The notes under the pieces were generated by a model, which ran no database searches, was not told where the DNA came from, and saw nothing but the letters and a program-made list of their open reading frames with translations. A stretch of 64,000 nucleotides of DNA from a virus: positions 1 through 64,000 of the IMG/VR virus record IMGVR_UViG_3300035704_000387; one strand, given 5' to 3'. The position numbers and the translations under genes were made by a program. Below, one piece after another: positions 1-8,042 of the stretch (positions within the stretch are counted from its first letter, which is position 1; every line of letters starts with the position of its first letter).

Positions 1-2094
1 TCAGTTCTCGCAGTGCGCTGGGTCCTGATCGCGCGAAGCCAGAGGCTCTGCCGTTGGGATGGAAAGGGCTTCCCGCATCGAGGCGAGAGCCTCTGGAACC
101 AAGCTAAAGCCGTTGGACCGTCCCAGCAGCTCGCGTTCGACCACCCCCGCCTCTGCCAGCTTCTTCAGGTGATCGGCGACGGCGCGCTCGGCAAGACCGA
201 GCCGCTCGAAGTCACGGACCCGTGCCGCAACCTGCTCTTCGGCCGCGGCGAGCATGTTGACGATCCGGAGGCGGTGGGGATCGGAGAGGGCCTTCAGCAT
301 TGCCCCCAACTCGGCCGCCCGGACCGCATCCAGCGTCGGGGCCGGCAGCGGTGGCGCGGCCTTCTCGGCTTCGCCACCTTGCCCCGAAGTAGCCGCCCGG
401 CGATCGTGCTCAGACCGCCTGCGAGGACGGGGCCGGCGACGGTAGGGAATGTCCTCGCCGGCATCGCGCAGCTCCTTGATGAAGGGACCGATCGCAGTCG
501 GCGGCATCTCGATGACTTCGGCGATCTCCCGTTCCGGCGTCCCCGCCCGCCAGAGTTGAATGACCTCGGCCGCCCGGTCTGCCCTGGTCGGCGGTCGATC
601 ACCTGGCGCATATTCCGGCGGCGGCAGCGGGCGCACGTACCAGTCCGCCACGTTGGTGAACAAGTCCGCTAGCCGCTCCTCGAGTGCCGCCGCCACCCTC
701 ACGAGCGTGAACACCCGGAATGCTCGACGGCCCGACTCGAGGTCCGAGAGGTCGTAGCGCCCGACCGAGGCAGTGACGGCGACAGCTTCCTGGGAGAAGC
801 CCGAGCGCCGCCGGACGGCGAGCGCGTTCTGCGCGAGGCGCTGGAGCGGCCCCTCCTCCTCCGGCGCGACGTCATCGACCCGGAAGACGCCGGCTGCGGG
901 GTCCCACCTGACACCGACCAAGAGCGCGCCACATCGCACGTTGAGGCAGGCCGCTAGCTTGATCAGCACCGCGGGAGCGGGCACGGCTTTCCCCTTTTCG
1001 AGCTGATAGATGCGGGTGTAATCGAGATGGGCGGCTTCGGCGAGCCGCCGCAGGCTGAGGCCGGACCGGCGACGGTAGCGCCCGAGGTTGGCCCCGACCC
1101 GACTGGCAATCTCGGCGGGGGAAGCGCCTTTCTCATCCCTCGCCTCGATCGGTATCTCCGCGGCTTCGCGAAGCCCCTCCAAACCGCCGCGCCGGAGCCT
1201 CGCCTCGTGTTGGGCGCCAACGAGCGGCGGGCGACGGTAGGGCACATGCTCACCCCGCTCGCGTAGCCGGTGGATCATCGTGGAGACGGTTCCCGGCGTG
1301 GTGCCAATGGCCTCGGCGATTTCCGCCGCCGAGCGGCCGGCGCCCCACAGCTTCACGATCTCCCGATCGCGCGAGCGGGCTGCATGGCGACGAGCGCCGC
1401 CGTACTTCGACGGGAGATCGGGCTGGGACTCCCGCCGGTATTCGATGCCGTCGAGCAGCAGCTCGGGCGGGACCTGCAGGGCTCGCGCCAGCGCGAGGAC
1501 CGTGGTGAGCGTGGCCTCGCGGACGCCGCGCTCGACCAGCGAGAGGCCCGAGCGGCTCAACCCTGCGGCGCTCGCGAGGTGCGCCTGGGTGAGGTGGCGT
1601 CGTTCGCGAGCTGCACCGAGGTTGCGCCCGAACAAGCGCGCCGCCTGCTGGCGCGTCACAACCTGCACCGCCGCCAGGCCGAGGTCGAAGACGGAGATAT
1701 TCGGAGGCGGGACCAGGAAGAAGCCCTCCAGCCGGACGGGTTCGCCACCTTGGCGGTTCACCTCCGCGGGATTCCAGTAGATGCCCTCGGTGATCTGATC
1801 GAAGCTCGCGCCAAGGGAATGACAGAGCTGCAAGAGGGTGGTCGTGCGAACTTCGTGGGCGCGATCGCCCTCGGCTTTCGTGACCTCGGCCGAGCTGAGG
1901 CGCGCCCGCCGCGATAGCTCTTTGCGCTCGATTCCCGCCTGAGAGCGAAAGCGGCGGAGGTTCCGCCCGAGCTGTTCCACGAAGGGGCTTTCCGGACCCG
2001 TTTCAGGTCGGCAGTCCTCGCATCGCTCGGGCACCGGGCCGTCGCCCAGGAAGGGCAGCTCGCGGCCGCATTCCGAGCATCGCGGCAGTTCCAC
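1..2094 (-). CDS. Multi-domain regulator with about seven helix-turn-helix units
   Basis: Complete 697-aa protein; the stop is the first three bases of the window. Residues 6-28 hold a CxxC...CxxC zinc ribbon. Four XRE-type HTH units follow at about 38-100, 150-215, 330-395 and 415-480. Two shorter resolvase-like HTH units sit near 235-285 and 500-550 (each ends GEHVPYRR or GEDIPYRR), and an ArsR-like winged helix near 600-660 (KALSDPHRLRIVNML). The order XRE-XRE-HTH occurs twice, so an internal duplication of about 250 residues plus an ArsR tail is likely. Expected role is cytoplasmic DNA binding; target unknown. The four genes to its right also run leftward, but 207 bp separate it from the nearest. 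It lies outside the prophage if the tRNA fragment at 4.57 kb is the junction. Confidence 0.85.
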   Translation of the reverse strand: MELPRCSECGRELPFLGDGPVPERCEDCRPETGPESPFVEQLGRNLRRFRSQAGIERKELSRRARLSSAEVTKAEGDRAHEVRTTTLLQLCHSLGASFDQITEGIYWNPAEVNRQGGEPVRLEGFFLVPPPNISVFDLGLAAVQVVTRQQAARLFGRNLGAARERRHLTQAHLASAAGLSRSGLSLVERGVREATLTTVLALARALQVPPELLLDGIEYRRESQPDLPSKYGGARRHAARSRDREIVKLWGAGRSAAEIAEAIGTTPGTVSTMIHRLRERGEHVPYRRPPLVGAQHEARLRRGGLEGLREAAEIPIEARDEKGASPAEIASRVGANLGRYRRRSGLSLRRLAEAAHLDYTRIYQLEKGKAVPAPAVLIKLAACLNVRCGALLVGVRWDPAAGVFRVDDVAPEEEGPLQRLAQNALAVRRRSGFSQEAVAVTASVGRYDLSDLESGRRAFRVFTLVRVAAALEERLADLFTNVADWYVRPLPPPEYAPGDRPPTRADRAAEVIQLWRAGTPEREIAEVIEMPPTAIGPFIKELRDAGEDIPYRRRPRPRRRSEHDRRAATSGQGGEAEKAAPPLPAPTLDAVRAAELGAMLKALSDPHRLRIVNMLAAAEEQVAARVRDFERLGLAERAVADHLKKLAEAGVVERELLGRSNGFSLVPEALASMREALSIPTAEPLASRDQDPAHCEN

Positions 2095-2216
2095 GGCGGC
2101 GCCCCTACGTCAGCGACGCAGCCCGGTCGAGAGAGGGCGCGACCGAGGCGCACTCATGGCACGGCGCCCCGCCTGTCCTGCCGTCCGTGGTTCTCCGAGG
2201 GCCGGGGCAGGAAGCG

Positions 2217-2240
2217 GCTCCCGCAAACCTTCGCGGGAGC
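2217..2240. repeat. Perfect 8-bp-stem hairpin between two regulator genes
   Basis: GCTCCCGC and GCGGGAGC face each other across an 8-base loop in the 207-bp gap between the multi-HTH gene and the ArsR-like gene. No T-run follows on either strand, so it is not a clear intrinsic terminator. It may attenuate read-through between the two leftward genes. Nothing else recognisable lies in 2095-2301. Confidence 0.45.
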
Positions 2241-2301
2241 ACCCTTCCTCCCTGTGGCCTGCGCCCCGGCCCTCGAACAACCACAGACGACTCCAGCGGC
2301 A

Positions 2302-2793
2302 TCAGTCAGCGCTCCCCCCAAGGCCATCCGATTTCTTGAGGCGTTCCAGCACCGGGCGGTCTTCCTCGACCCGGCGCTTGAGCCGCTCCATGAACTCGGT
2401 GTCCTCGCGCCGCTCGGCGATGTGTTCGTCCAGGCGGCGGCGCTGATCCTCCGGGCTCAGGCCAAGAGCGATCACCACGCGAGGCGTCAACCTGACCCAC
2501 CAGGACGCCTCGTAGGGATACGCGGCTGGACCGCAGCGTTCGTCCTCCCCTGCGAACTGGATGGCCCTGCACCTCTCCAGCTCGCGGACGTGGTGGCCGA
2601 CGATTGAGAGTGGCTGCCCAGCCGCCCTCGCAAGCTCGGCGGAGTCGAGCGGCTCGGTTGCTTCGACGTGGCGGCACAGCAGGTCTCTTCGGAGCGGGTG
2701 CCGCAGGGCGCTCAGAAGTACCTCGGTCGCCTCGACCGGGCGATTCCTCGGGGGCCGAGGCTCACCCCGCGGGGATCTTCCTTTGCCTGTCAC
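2302..2793 (-). CDS. ArsR-like winged-helix protein
   Basis: 163 aa from a GTG at 2793; the frame is open further upstream but there runs antisense-like through low-quality Arg-rich sequence, so the later start is preferred. The core (LLSALRHPLRRDLL, then AELARAAGQPLSIVGHHV) is the helix-turn-helix of ArsR-type regulators. The C-terminus is charged and probably helical (EDQRRRLDEHIAERR). It lacks the paired cysteines of a metal sensor, so the signal is unknown. Start assignment is uncertain; the family call is reasonably firm. Confidence 0.7.
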   Translation of the reverse strand: MTGKGRSPRGEPRPPRNRPVEATEVLLSALRHPLRRDLLCRHVEATEPLDSAELARAAGQPLSIVGHHVRELERCRAIQFAGEDERCGPAAYPYEASWWVRLTPRVVIALGLSPEDQRRRLDEHIAERREDTEFMERLKRRVEEDRPVLERLKKSDGLGGSAD

Positions 2794-2897
2794 CCACGAG
2801 GTGACGCAAGTGCCCCAGCCCCCGAGAAATCGCCATCGGCGTCGCGCCCGCGTCGAGCGCGAGGCACGCGCAGCCGGTCTGCCAGTTCGGCGGCGCC

Positions 2898-3194
2898 TCA
2901 CTTCTTCTTGCCCTCCGCCAGCTCGTATTCGCGCGGCTTGGCCTTTACTTGGCGAACGGCCTTCGCTTTCGCCTGGCGCCCGAGGCAGTTGGCGACGGCG
3001 CCGGAGGAGCGGCCGATTCCTTTGGAGATCGCGCTGGCCGTATGCGGGGCGTCTTTCTTGTGCGCTCGCATGTAGTCGAGCACCAGCTTGTCGAGCTGCC
3101 CTGGCCCAAGGCGCCCGTTTTTTGATTTCACCGGAGCCCGTTTCGCGCCTTTGGCGGCGGGCTTCTCTTTCGCGGCTGGTTTCTTCTCGGTCAT
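2898..3194 (-). CDS. Lysine-rich winged-helix protein, histone-H1-like tail
   Basis: 98 aa. The first 28 residues are a KPAAKEKPAAKGAK-type basic tail like that of H1-like or HU-tail proteins. A small winged helix follows (LDKLVLDYMRAHKKDAPHTA, then IGRSSGAVANCLGRQAKAKA), and the end is again lysine-rich (EGKKK). This suggests sequence-independent or chromatin-type DNA binding. The ATG overlaps the stop of the upstream gene at 3191, so it is translationally coupled. Confidence 0.7.
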   Translation of the reverse strand: MTEKKPAAKEKPAAKGAKRAPVKSKNGRLGPGQLDKLVLDYMRAHKKDAPHTASAISKGIGRSSGAVANCLGRQAKAKAVRQVKAKPREYELAEGKKK

Positions 3195-3826
3195 GCCTGT
3201 CCTCCTTGGTCATCGCCGGCCTGATCCCAGGCTGAGATCGCCCGGCGTCCGGGGCTCGGCCCCGGGTTTTCGTCAACGTCCGGAACGTCGTCGTCCGGCT
3301 CGATCCACTCTTGGAAGCAATGGGTGGCCGACCCCAGCCGCCATACAGCGAGGGAGAGCTGCTGGCCGAGGGCAAACCACTTGGACGAGTGCGGACGAGG
3401 AAGGGACTGCTGAATCAGGTTGCTCGCCTCTTCGAGGAGCGTGCCCACCTCCGCCTCGAACCCCTCGATCCGTAAGGCGGCCTGCACCCGGGCCTCCCGC
3501 CAGGCGCGGTGCTGGGGTGACTCCGGCAGCTCGCCGACCTCTTCGGCCGTGTAGGACTCGTCCAGCAGCTTCCGCCCCTCGGAGGTGAGGACCCAGCTCT
3601 CGCTGCCACCCCTCGCGGCGCGGGTCAGGTTGCCGTCATTGCGCAGGTTGTCGAGCCGGTGGCGAAGCGGGCCGAGGACGCCCTTCTCAGGCACAAAGCC
3701 GAGGTGTTCGATCACCGTCTCGGTGCGCACCTCGTCGGAGCGCTCCTGCCGGGCGGCTCGCTCAACTACCGCCAGGATGACGATGTCGGGCGGCTCGATC
3801 GGCGAAAGCTCATAGGTGGCGTTCAT
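3191..3826 (-). CDS. Winged-helix hypothetical protein
   Basis: 211 aa from ATG 3826, chosen because it overlaps the previous stop as ATGA; a start 48 bases upstream is possible. Residues about 10-75 look like a PadR/MarR-type winged helix (ETVIEHLGFVPEKGVLGPLR, then LRNDGNLTRAARGG, WVLTSEGRKLLDE). The rest is helical with an acidic C-terminus. Probably a regulator in the same small operon; no ligand domain recognised. Confidence 0.6.
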   Translation of the reverse strand: MNATYELSPIEPPDIVILAVVERAARQERSDEVRTETVIEHLGFVPEKGVLGPLRHRLDNLRNDGNLTRAARGGSESWVLTSEGRKLLDESYTAEEVGELPESPQHRAWREARVQAALRIEGFEAEVGTLLEEASNLIQQSLPRPHSSKWFALGQQLSLAVWRLGSATHCFQEWIEPDDDVPDVDENPGPSPGRRAISAWDQAGDDQGGQA

Positions 3827-4224
3827 CCCCGCTCGCCTGCCCTCGGATCTAGCGAGGCCAAGAGCTGCCCGCAAGTGTCGTAGCCCTGCTGGAAGCGCCG
3901 CTTCGTTTCCGCGTCCTCGGCGCTTTCTTCCCTGTCGAGGAGAACGATGCCCGCCTCCCCGCGCAGGCGCTCCAACAGTTCCATCAGGTCATGCGCCGGG
4001 ATCGTCAACGCGACCCCCTCGCGCCCCTCGTCCTCGCCCCAACCCAAGTCCATCATCAGGCGGACGTCTTCCATCAGCTCAAGGCCGAGGCGCTCGGCTT
4101 TGCCGAAGTCCTTCTCGCGCTCCAGCGCCTCAACGAGGTCGCCGGCTGAGCCCAGATCGTTGCGGGTCAGCTCGTAGAGCCCGTCGCGCTGCTCGCGGGT
4201 GATCGTGATCGTCGTGGCGGGCAC
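3823..4224 (-). CDS. Conserved hypothetical, helical protein of the flank operon
   Basis: 133 aa from GTG 4224, selected because GAGAGGAGG lies 8 bases upstream; the open frame extends to 4362 without a comparable ribosome site. The protein is acidic and helical (LVEALEREKDFGKAERLGLE, then LMMDLGWGEDEGREGVAL). This pattern recalls small hypotheticals I associate with Solirubrobacterales genomes; no function is known to me. First gene of the four-gene run reading left. Confidence 0.65.
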   Translation of the reverse strand: MPATTITITREQRDGLYELTRNDLGSAGDLVEALEREKDFGKAERLGLELMEDVRLMMDLGWGEDEGREGVALTIPAHDLMELLERLRGEAGIVLLDREESAEDAETKRRFQQGYDTCGQLLASLDPRAGERG

Positions 4225-4534
4225 TGGCGCCCCCTCCTCTCGGTAGGGCACCGAAGCCGGTCTCGATGCCGCCCCCGTGAGAGCAACGGCGAGTACCGTT
4301 TCTGTTGCATCGAAGTCCAGCTTCGGTGCCGGCCCCGGGGCGCTCCAACGCCGCCGGGGCACTTTTGCTTATGTCGGCGCGGCGACCGTAGCTCCGCTGC
4401 CGGGCTAAAGCGAGGCGGGACCGGCTGAAATCGGCGCTAATCGCCGCGTATCGGCGTCATTTCAGGCACTAGTGCCTGAAATGGAGGCGATATGCGGGGG
4501 TGGTTTGATTTCCCGAATGCCCCGCCTGAACGAC

Positions 4535-4560
4535 GAAAGCCCGCTCCAGAGCGGGCTTTC
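4535..4560 (-). terminator. Intrinsic terminator downstream of the tRNA-Gly remnant
   Basis: GAAAGCCCGC and GCGGGCTTTC form a perfect 10-bp stem with a 6-base loop, starting 8 bases past the tRNA 3' end on the minus strand. A stem framed by AAA/TTT is typical of terminators that follow bacterial tRNA genes. It supports the left side being native chromosome downstream of the tRNA. Confidence 0.7.
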
Positions 4561-4567
4561 GCGTAAA

Positions 4568-4613
4568 GCGGCTGATGGGATTCGAACCCACGACCTTCTG
4601 CATGGCAAGCAGA
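4568..4613 (-). other. Attachment-site remnant: 3' half of tRNA-Gly(GCC)
   Basis: On the minus strand this reads anticodon arm (TCTGC/GCAGA stem, loop TTGCCAT, anticodon GCC), variable loop AGGTC, T-arm with TTCGAAT loop, acceptor 3' strand CAGCCGC and a U discriminator. The 5' half (acceptor GCGGCTG and D-arm) is absent above 4614, so this is not a working tRNA. Tyrosine integrases commonly use tRNA 3' ends and leave such a copy at one end of the element. The integrase gene ends 112 bp away. The intact tRNA should be at the other, unseen end. Confidence 0.8.
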
Positions 4614-4724
4614 CGGCGTTGCCTCAGCCTGGTCCCCGTAGATGGCTTGAGCAGTGAGGTTCCCGACCACGCACCGCAATCTTGGCAACTGGATCGGATG
4701 CCAATGGGCGATTCGGTGGGCGAT

Positions 4725-6017
4725 TCACGTCGCGACGTTCCTGACCTTCGCCGGGGCGCCGGGGGTGGGAACCGCAACCTGCTCGCCCTCGTCAGAAAAG
4801 CGCATCAGCCTCCACACGAGCTTGCGATCGACGCGCTCCCGCTTCGTGGCATAGGCGTAGGCGTCCAGCGTCATCCGGCCGTCCTTGTGACCGATCTGGG
4901 CCTGCACGTAGGGCAGCTGGCGGCCGGCCCAGAAGCACAGGCAGGCGTAGGTCCGGCGTAGGTCATGCGGCGTCAGGCCCTCGGGGATCAGCAGCTTGTT
5001 GCGCTCGGCCCGTTCATTGTTGGCCCGCTTGACAACCTCGGGAAGGAAGCGCTGGATCGGCCGGGCGCCGCGCTGCGTGCCGTTGCGCGTCGCGAAGAGG
5101 GGCGTCTTCGGCGTCGGGTCGGCACGGATGATCTTCGGCAGCTGGACGAGGTGCGGGCGGACTTCCCCAAGCAGATAGGCGGTCAGGTCGATGTCGCGTT
5201 CACCGGCCTCCGTCTTGGAGCGATCGACCCGCAGCACCTCGGTGTGTACGTCGAGATCCGCAAGGCGCGCTGCGCAGAGCTCCTCGACGCGAGGACCGGC
5301 GAGGATCAAGGTGGCCAGCAGGGCCCGTCGACCGAAGCACTGGTGGTGCTGGTTGCGATCGCGCAATTCTTCCTCCCACTCTCCAGCGGCGTCGAGGAGG
5401 TCGACGACCATGTCCGGCTCGAGGAAGCGCTTTCGCTTCTTCCGTTCGCGGACCCGCCGGCGGGGGCCGCGGGCGGGGTTCGCCGGCAATAGCCCGTATT
5501 CGACCGCGTCGTCGAGGATCATCGCGAGCGCCGCGAGCGCCATGTTGATCGTCCTCGGCGAGAAGGGCTTGCCTCGCTCGGAGATGCGCCGGGCCATGTA
5601 CTCGCGGAAGTCGTCGACCCAGCGGACGTCGATGTCTTCGGTGGCGACGTGGGGCTGAGCGCCGAGGATGTGATTGAGGCGCCCCTTGTAGTCGGTGGCC
5701 GTCTTCGGCTCGAGGCCTTCTGCCTGCCTGCGTTGCCACCACCGCGACGCCGTCACGTGGAGGGTCTCGGCCTCGTCGGAGTGCGCCGGCGCGGTCGTCG
5801 CGATCGGCGGCGACCAGGTGCCGCGCTCGACCTGGCCCATAACGCGCTCTAGCTCGACTTCGGCGCGCTCCGGCGTCCAGCCCTCGTGGTTGGTCCCGAG
5901 GTTGACTCGCGGGCGCCGGCCCTTGTAGGGAATGCGGAGACGGAAGGACTCGGTTCGACCGTCCTTCCACCGGTGGACTTCGACTTCTCCCTTTGCTGGG
6001 CGCGGCAAGCGCCGCAC
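4725..6017 (-). CDS. int: Tyrosine-family site-specific integrase
   Basis: 430 aa if started at GTG 6017, which lies one base past the excisionase stop; an ATG at 6050 would add 11 residues. The N-terminal part has the Arm-binding strand pattern, then a SAM-like core-binding domain (TASRWWQRRQAEGL). The catalytic domain shows the tyrosine-recombinase residues (numbering from the ATG): R254 in GPRVEEL, K279, H362 and R365 in TPHDLRRTYA, H388 in IGHKDGRM, and a Tyr in DAYAY at 398-400. It should integrate the phage at the tRNA-Gly site next to it. Gene order int-att is the usual arrangement. Confidence 0.93.
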   Translation of the reverse strand: MRRLPRPAKGEVEVHRWKDGRTESFRLRIPYKGRRPRVNLGTNHEGWTPERAEVELERVMGQVERGTWSPPIATTAPAHSDEAETLHVTASRWWQRRQAEGLEPKTATDYKGRLNHILGAQPHVATEDIDVRWVDDFREYMARRISERGKPFSPRTINMALAALAMILDDAVEYGLLPANPARGPRRRVRERKKRKRFLEPDMVVDLLDAAGEWEEELRDRNQHHQCFGRRALLATLILAGPRVEELCAARLADLDVHTEVLRVDRSKTEAGERDIDLTAYLLGEVRPHLVQLPKIIRADPTPKTPLFATRNGTQRGARPIQRFLPEVVKRANNERAERNKLLIPEGLTPHDLRRTYACLCFWAGRQLPYVQAQIGHKDGRMTLDAYAYATKRERVDRKLVWRLMRFSDEGEQVAVPTPGAPAKVRNVAT

Positions 6018-6018
6018 G

Positions 6019-6282
6019 CTAGTTCCCGGCGGGCAGAGGGAGGAGCTCAACCCCAGTCGGCGCGGCCCTGCGTCCCGGTCGCTGCGGCTTTTTTGCCTGG
6101 CTCACGAGGGCCTCGAGGGACTGCCGGCGCTTGTAGGCGGCGATGCGGTCGGGCTCAAAGCGCAGCTGCGCGCGGCACGAGCGACCCATGCGGATCCCGC
6201 CGAGCTCGACCGCGTTCTCGCGGACCCAGTCCTCGGACATGGCCAGCTCGGCCGCCACTTCTGCCGTCGTCAGGAGAGCCAT
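6019..6282 (-). CDS. Excisionase-like MerR-type HTH protein
   Basis: 87 aa from ATG 6282. The N-terminus LLTTAEVAAELAMSEDWVRE is the helix-turn-helix of excisionase/MerR-like proteins, followed by an RFEPDRIAAYKRR wing typical of the HTH_17 group. It sits directly upstream of int and probably directs excision. The frame is open further left to right, but this start leaves 5 bases after the preceding stop and fits family length. Confidence 0.8.
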   Translation of the reverse strand: MALLTTAEVAAELAMSEDWVRENAVELGGIRMGRSCRAQLRFEPDRIAAYKRRQSLEALVSQAKKPQRPGRRAAPTGVELLPLPAGN

Positions 6283-6287
6283 CGACG

Positions 6288-6515
6288 CTACGCCCCCGAC
6301 CCCCGCTGCCTGCTCTTGGTCCGATAATGAACGGGGCTGGGTACGAGCCAGGGAGCGACGAGAAGGGCAAGCTTCTCCCGGAATCTCCATGCGCGACGAC
6401 GGACCTTCTGGAAGTTCTCCGGGCAGGGCGTCTCGCTCGGGCGCATGGTGCCTTCTTCAACGGCCCACGTGTGCCAGAGGCAAGGATTTCCCGGTCGGCA
6501 AACGCAGTCGCTCAC
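6288..6515 (-). CDS. Small hypothetical protein
   Basis: 75 aa, GTG start overlapping the previous stop as GTGA. Three Cys/His near the N-terminus (CVCRPGNPCLWHTW) suggest metal binding; the C-terminus is basic. No family recognised. Kept because it fills the operon with no gap between two better supported genes. Confidence 0.5.
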   Translation of the reverse strand: MSDCVCRPGNPCLWHTWAVEEGTMRPSETPCPENFQKVRRRAWRFREKLALLVAPWLVPSPVHYRTKSRQRGSGA

Positions 6516-6856
6516 TGCCCCTCCCTCTCAGCCTTGGCCTGCTCCCAGACACCCTGAGCTTCGGCTAGCCGCTCGGCCTTCTCCTTGGTCATGAAGCCGG
6601 GGAAGTGATTGCTCAGCCCGGTCTCGGCCCAGTGGGTGGCGCGATAGATCGACCTGCCAGGCATCTCCACCTTGCTTTCGAAGCGGGGTAACTGCTCGAT
6701 GGTCATCGTCCTCAGACGAGCGGTGAGCCACTGGCTGGTCGGTCGTCGGAAGCCGAGAGCGGCGACGGCGTCCCTGAGCTCGCTGGCGGTGCACCAGGCG
6801 CCGCCGCGTAGGAAAGCGACGAGGGCGATCGTGTCGTCGGTGGGCTTGCCGCTCAT
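6512..6856 (-). CDS. Hypothetical protein with winged-helix-like N-terminus
   Basis: 114 aa, ATG overlapped by neighbours on both sides. Residues about 7-60 (DTIALVAFLRGGAWCTASEL, then LRTMTIEQLPRFESKVE) resemble a small winged-helix fold used by phage regulators and replication accessories. The remainder is charged and helical. No specific function can be assigned. Confidence 0.6.
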   Translation of the reverse strand: MSGKPTDDTIALVAFLRGGAWCTASELRDAVAALGFRRPTSQWLTARLRTMTIEQLPRFESKVEMPGRSIYRATHWAETGLSNHFPGFMTKEKAERLAEAQGVWEQAKAEREGQ

Positions 6857-7293
6857 CGCTCCCTCCCTGCTTTTAGGGCGGCGAAAGAGTCGAGCCTGCC
6901 GACTACCTGTTTCAGAATTGCGGCACGGTCTCTCGGGTAGGCGTTCGTCAAGCGTGCCTCCTCGACCAGCCAGGCTCGAAGTCGCGTTAGCGGATCACGG
7001 TCATCGATCAGCGCCGGATACTCGCGAGCATCGAAGCGGCGGTCGAAGGCCGCCACGTAGTTGGGCAGCGGTTGGAATTCTTGGTAGGGCGTGTGGCGAA
7101 ACCGGGGCGGGTCTGAGATGACTTCGGCGCGTTCGCCGAGCGCCACGGCGAGACTGCATTGCTGTGAATCGCCCGGGATGCCTCGGGGCAGTTTGCCAAG
7201 TGGTCTGTAGGGGCCTTCGCGGCCGACCTTCCCAGCCCGCTGGCGGTTGATCCAAGCGAGCAACCGCAGCTCCTGTTTCGGCGTCGGCCTCAT
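6853..7293 (-). CDS. Hypothetical phage protein
   Basis: 146 aa, coupled by 4-base overlaps to both neighbours. Basic N-terminus (MRPTPKQELRLLAWINRQRA) then a central segment with FDRRFDAREYPALIDDRD. No transmembrane segment, zinc motif or catalytic signature seen. Function unknown. Confidence 0.6.
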   Translation of the reverse strand: MRPTPKQELRLLAWINRQRAGKVGREGPYRPLGKLPRGIPGDSQQCSLAVALGERAEVISDPPRFRHTPYQEFQPLPNYVAAFDRRFDAREYPALIDDRDPLTRLRAWLVEEARLTNAYPRDRAAILKQVVGRLDSFAALKAGRER

Positions 7294-7544
7294 CGATCTT
7301 CCCCTGCTGCTTGTAGGGCGGAGCGGCCCTTGTCGGTCAGTCCGAATTCGCTGTCGTAGTAGCGCCCATCGCGAAGGGCGAGCTGCACGTAGCAGTGGCG
7401 TGAGGCGGCGAGACGGCGCAGGCGTTCGTGCGCAGAGCGATCCTCAACTCCGAGACACTGTGCGATCTCGTCGATGCGCGCGCGACCTTCCAACGCGTTC
7501 AGATGCCTCAGCGTCTCTATCTGAGAGGGACGTAGCTCAGGCAT
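7290..7544 (-). CDS. Small winged-helix protein
   Basis: 84 aa. IETLRHLNALEGRARIDEIA followed by ERLRRLAASRHCYVQ and GLTDKGRSALQ is a complete MarR/ArsR-like winged-helix with the terminal 'LTDKGR' wing. Probably binds DNA. It is one of several single-domain winged helices in the operon (compare 8791-9177). Confidence 0.65.
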   Translation of the reverse strand: MPELRPSQIETLRHLNALEGRARIDEIAQCLGVEDRSAHERLRRLAASRHCYVQLALRDGRYYDSEFGLTDKGRSALQAAGEDR

Positions 7545-7731
7545 CGTCGCCCTTTCCTGCTCGAATGGTGATGCGGATATTTAGGCGCCCGATGACGTAG
7601 CCGAGAAGAACGCCAGCGAGAGGTGCGGCGATGTAGGCGACTACGGGCTGGCCAGTTACGGCCCCGACTACCGCAAAGACAGCGAGGGACATCGCCGCCA
7701 GCGTGATCGCGACTGCGAAGTCCTCGGACAT
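7537..7731 (-). CDS. Small two-span membrane protein
   Basis: 64 aa with two hydrophobic spans (AVAITLAAMSLAVFAVVGAV and VVAYIAAPLAGVLLGYVIG) joined by a short turn, and a basic C-terminus. Overlaps the next gene by 8 bases. Possibly a small inner-membrane accessory protein such as superinfection exclusion, but this is only a guess from size and position. Confidence 0.6.
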   Translation of the reverse strand: MSEDFAVAITLAAMSLAVFAVVGAVTGQPVVAYIAAPLAGVLLGYVIGRLNIRITIRAGKGDDA

Positions 7732-8042
7732 CAGCCCTCTCCTTTGTGTTGAGAGGCGGCCTTAAGCGCGGAGCGGTAGATCCGTCTCTTATCTATAGAC
7801 CGTCCATTGACCGAAGGGAGGAGAATCGATGTCCCGACGAACTTGGCGCCGCTGTCCTTCCTGCGGCGGGGTACTCGGCCAAGCCACTCGTTACGAGTGA
7901 GAGCTGGGACGTTCTCCACGCCCTGCTCGAACATGTCCGTTGGATAGCCCCAGTTGCCCTCGGCTGAAGGCAGGTAGAAATCGGCAGGAGGATTGGGCCG
8001 GCCGTGAAGGAGAGCGCGAAAGAAGTCGCGAAGGCGGGTCAC
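7731..8042 (-). CDS. Hypothetical protein
   Basis: 103 aa from a GTG overlapping the preceding stop. Contains an aromatic, Asn/Gly-rich middle (YLPSAEGNWGYPTDMFEQG) and a basic C-terminus (DKRRIYRSALKAASQHKG). No family recognised; retained for tight operon packing. Confidence 0.55.
   Translation of the reverse strand: MTRLRDFFRALLHGRPNPPADFYLPSAEGNWGYPTDMFEQGVENVPALTRNEWLGRVPRRRKDSGAKFVGTSILLPSVNGRSIDKRRIYRSALKAASQHKGEG

Noticed and set aside
2302-3375. 357-aa version of the ArsR-like gene
   Set aside because: The first 190 residues lie over the winged-helix gene at 2898-3194 in another frame and are Arg-rich noise; the real domain begins near 2793.
4568-4660. Intact tRNA gene
   Set aside because: Anticodon and T arms and the acceptor 3' strand are present, but no matching acceptor 5' strand or D-arm occurs in the adjacent sequence.
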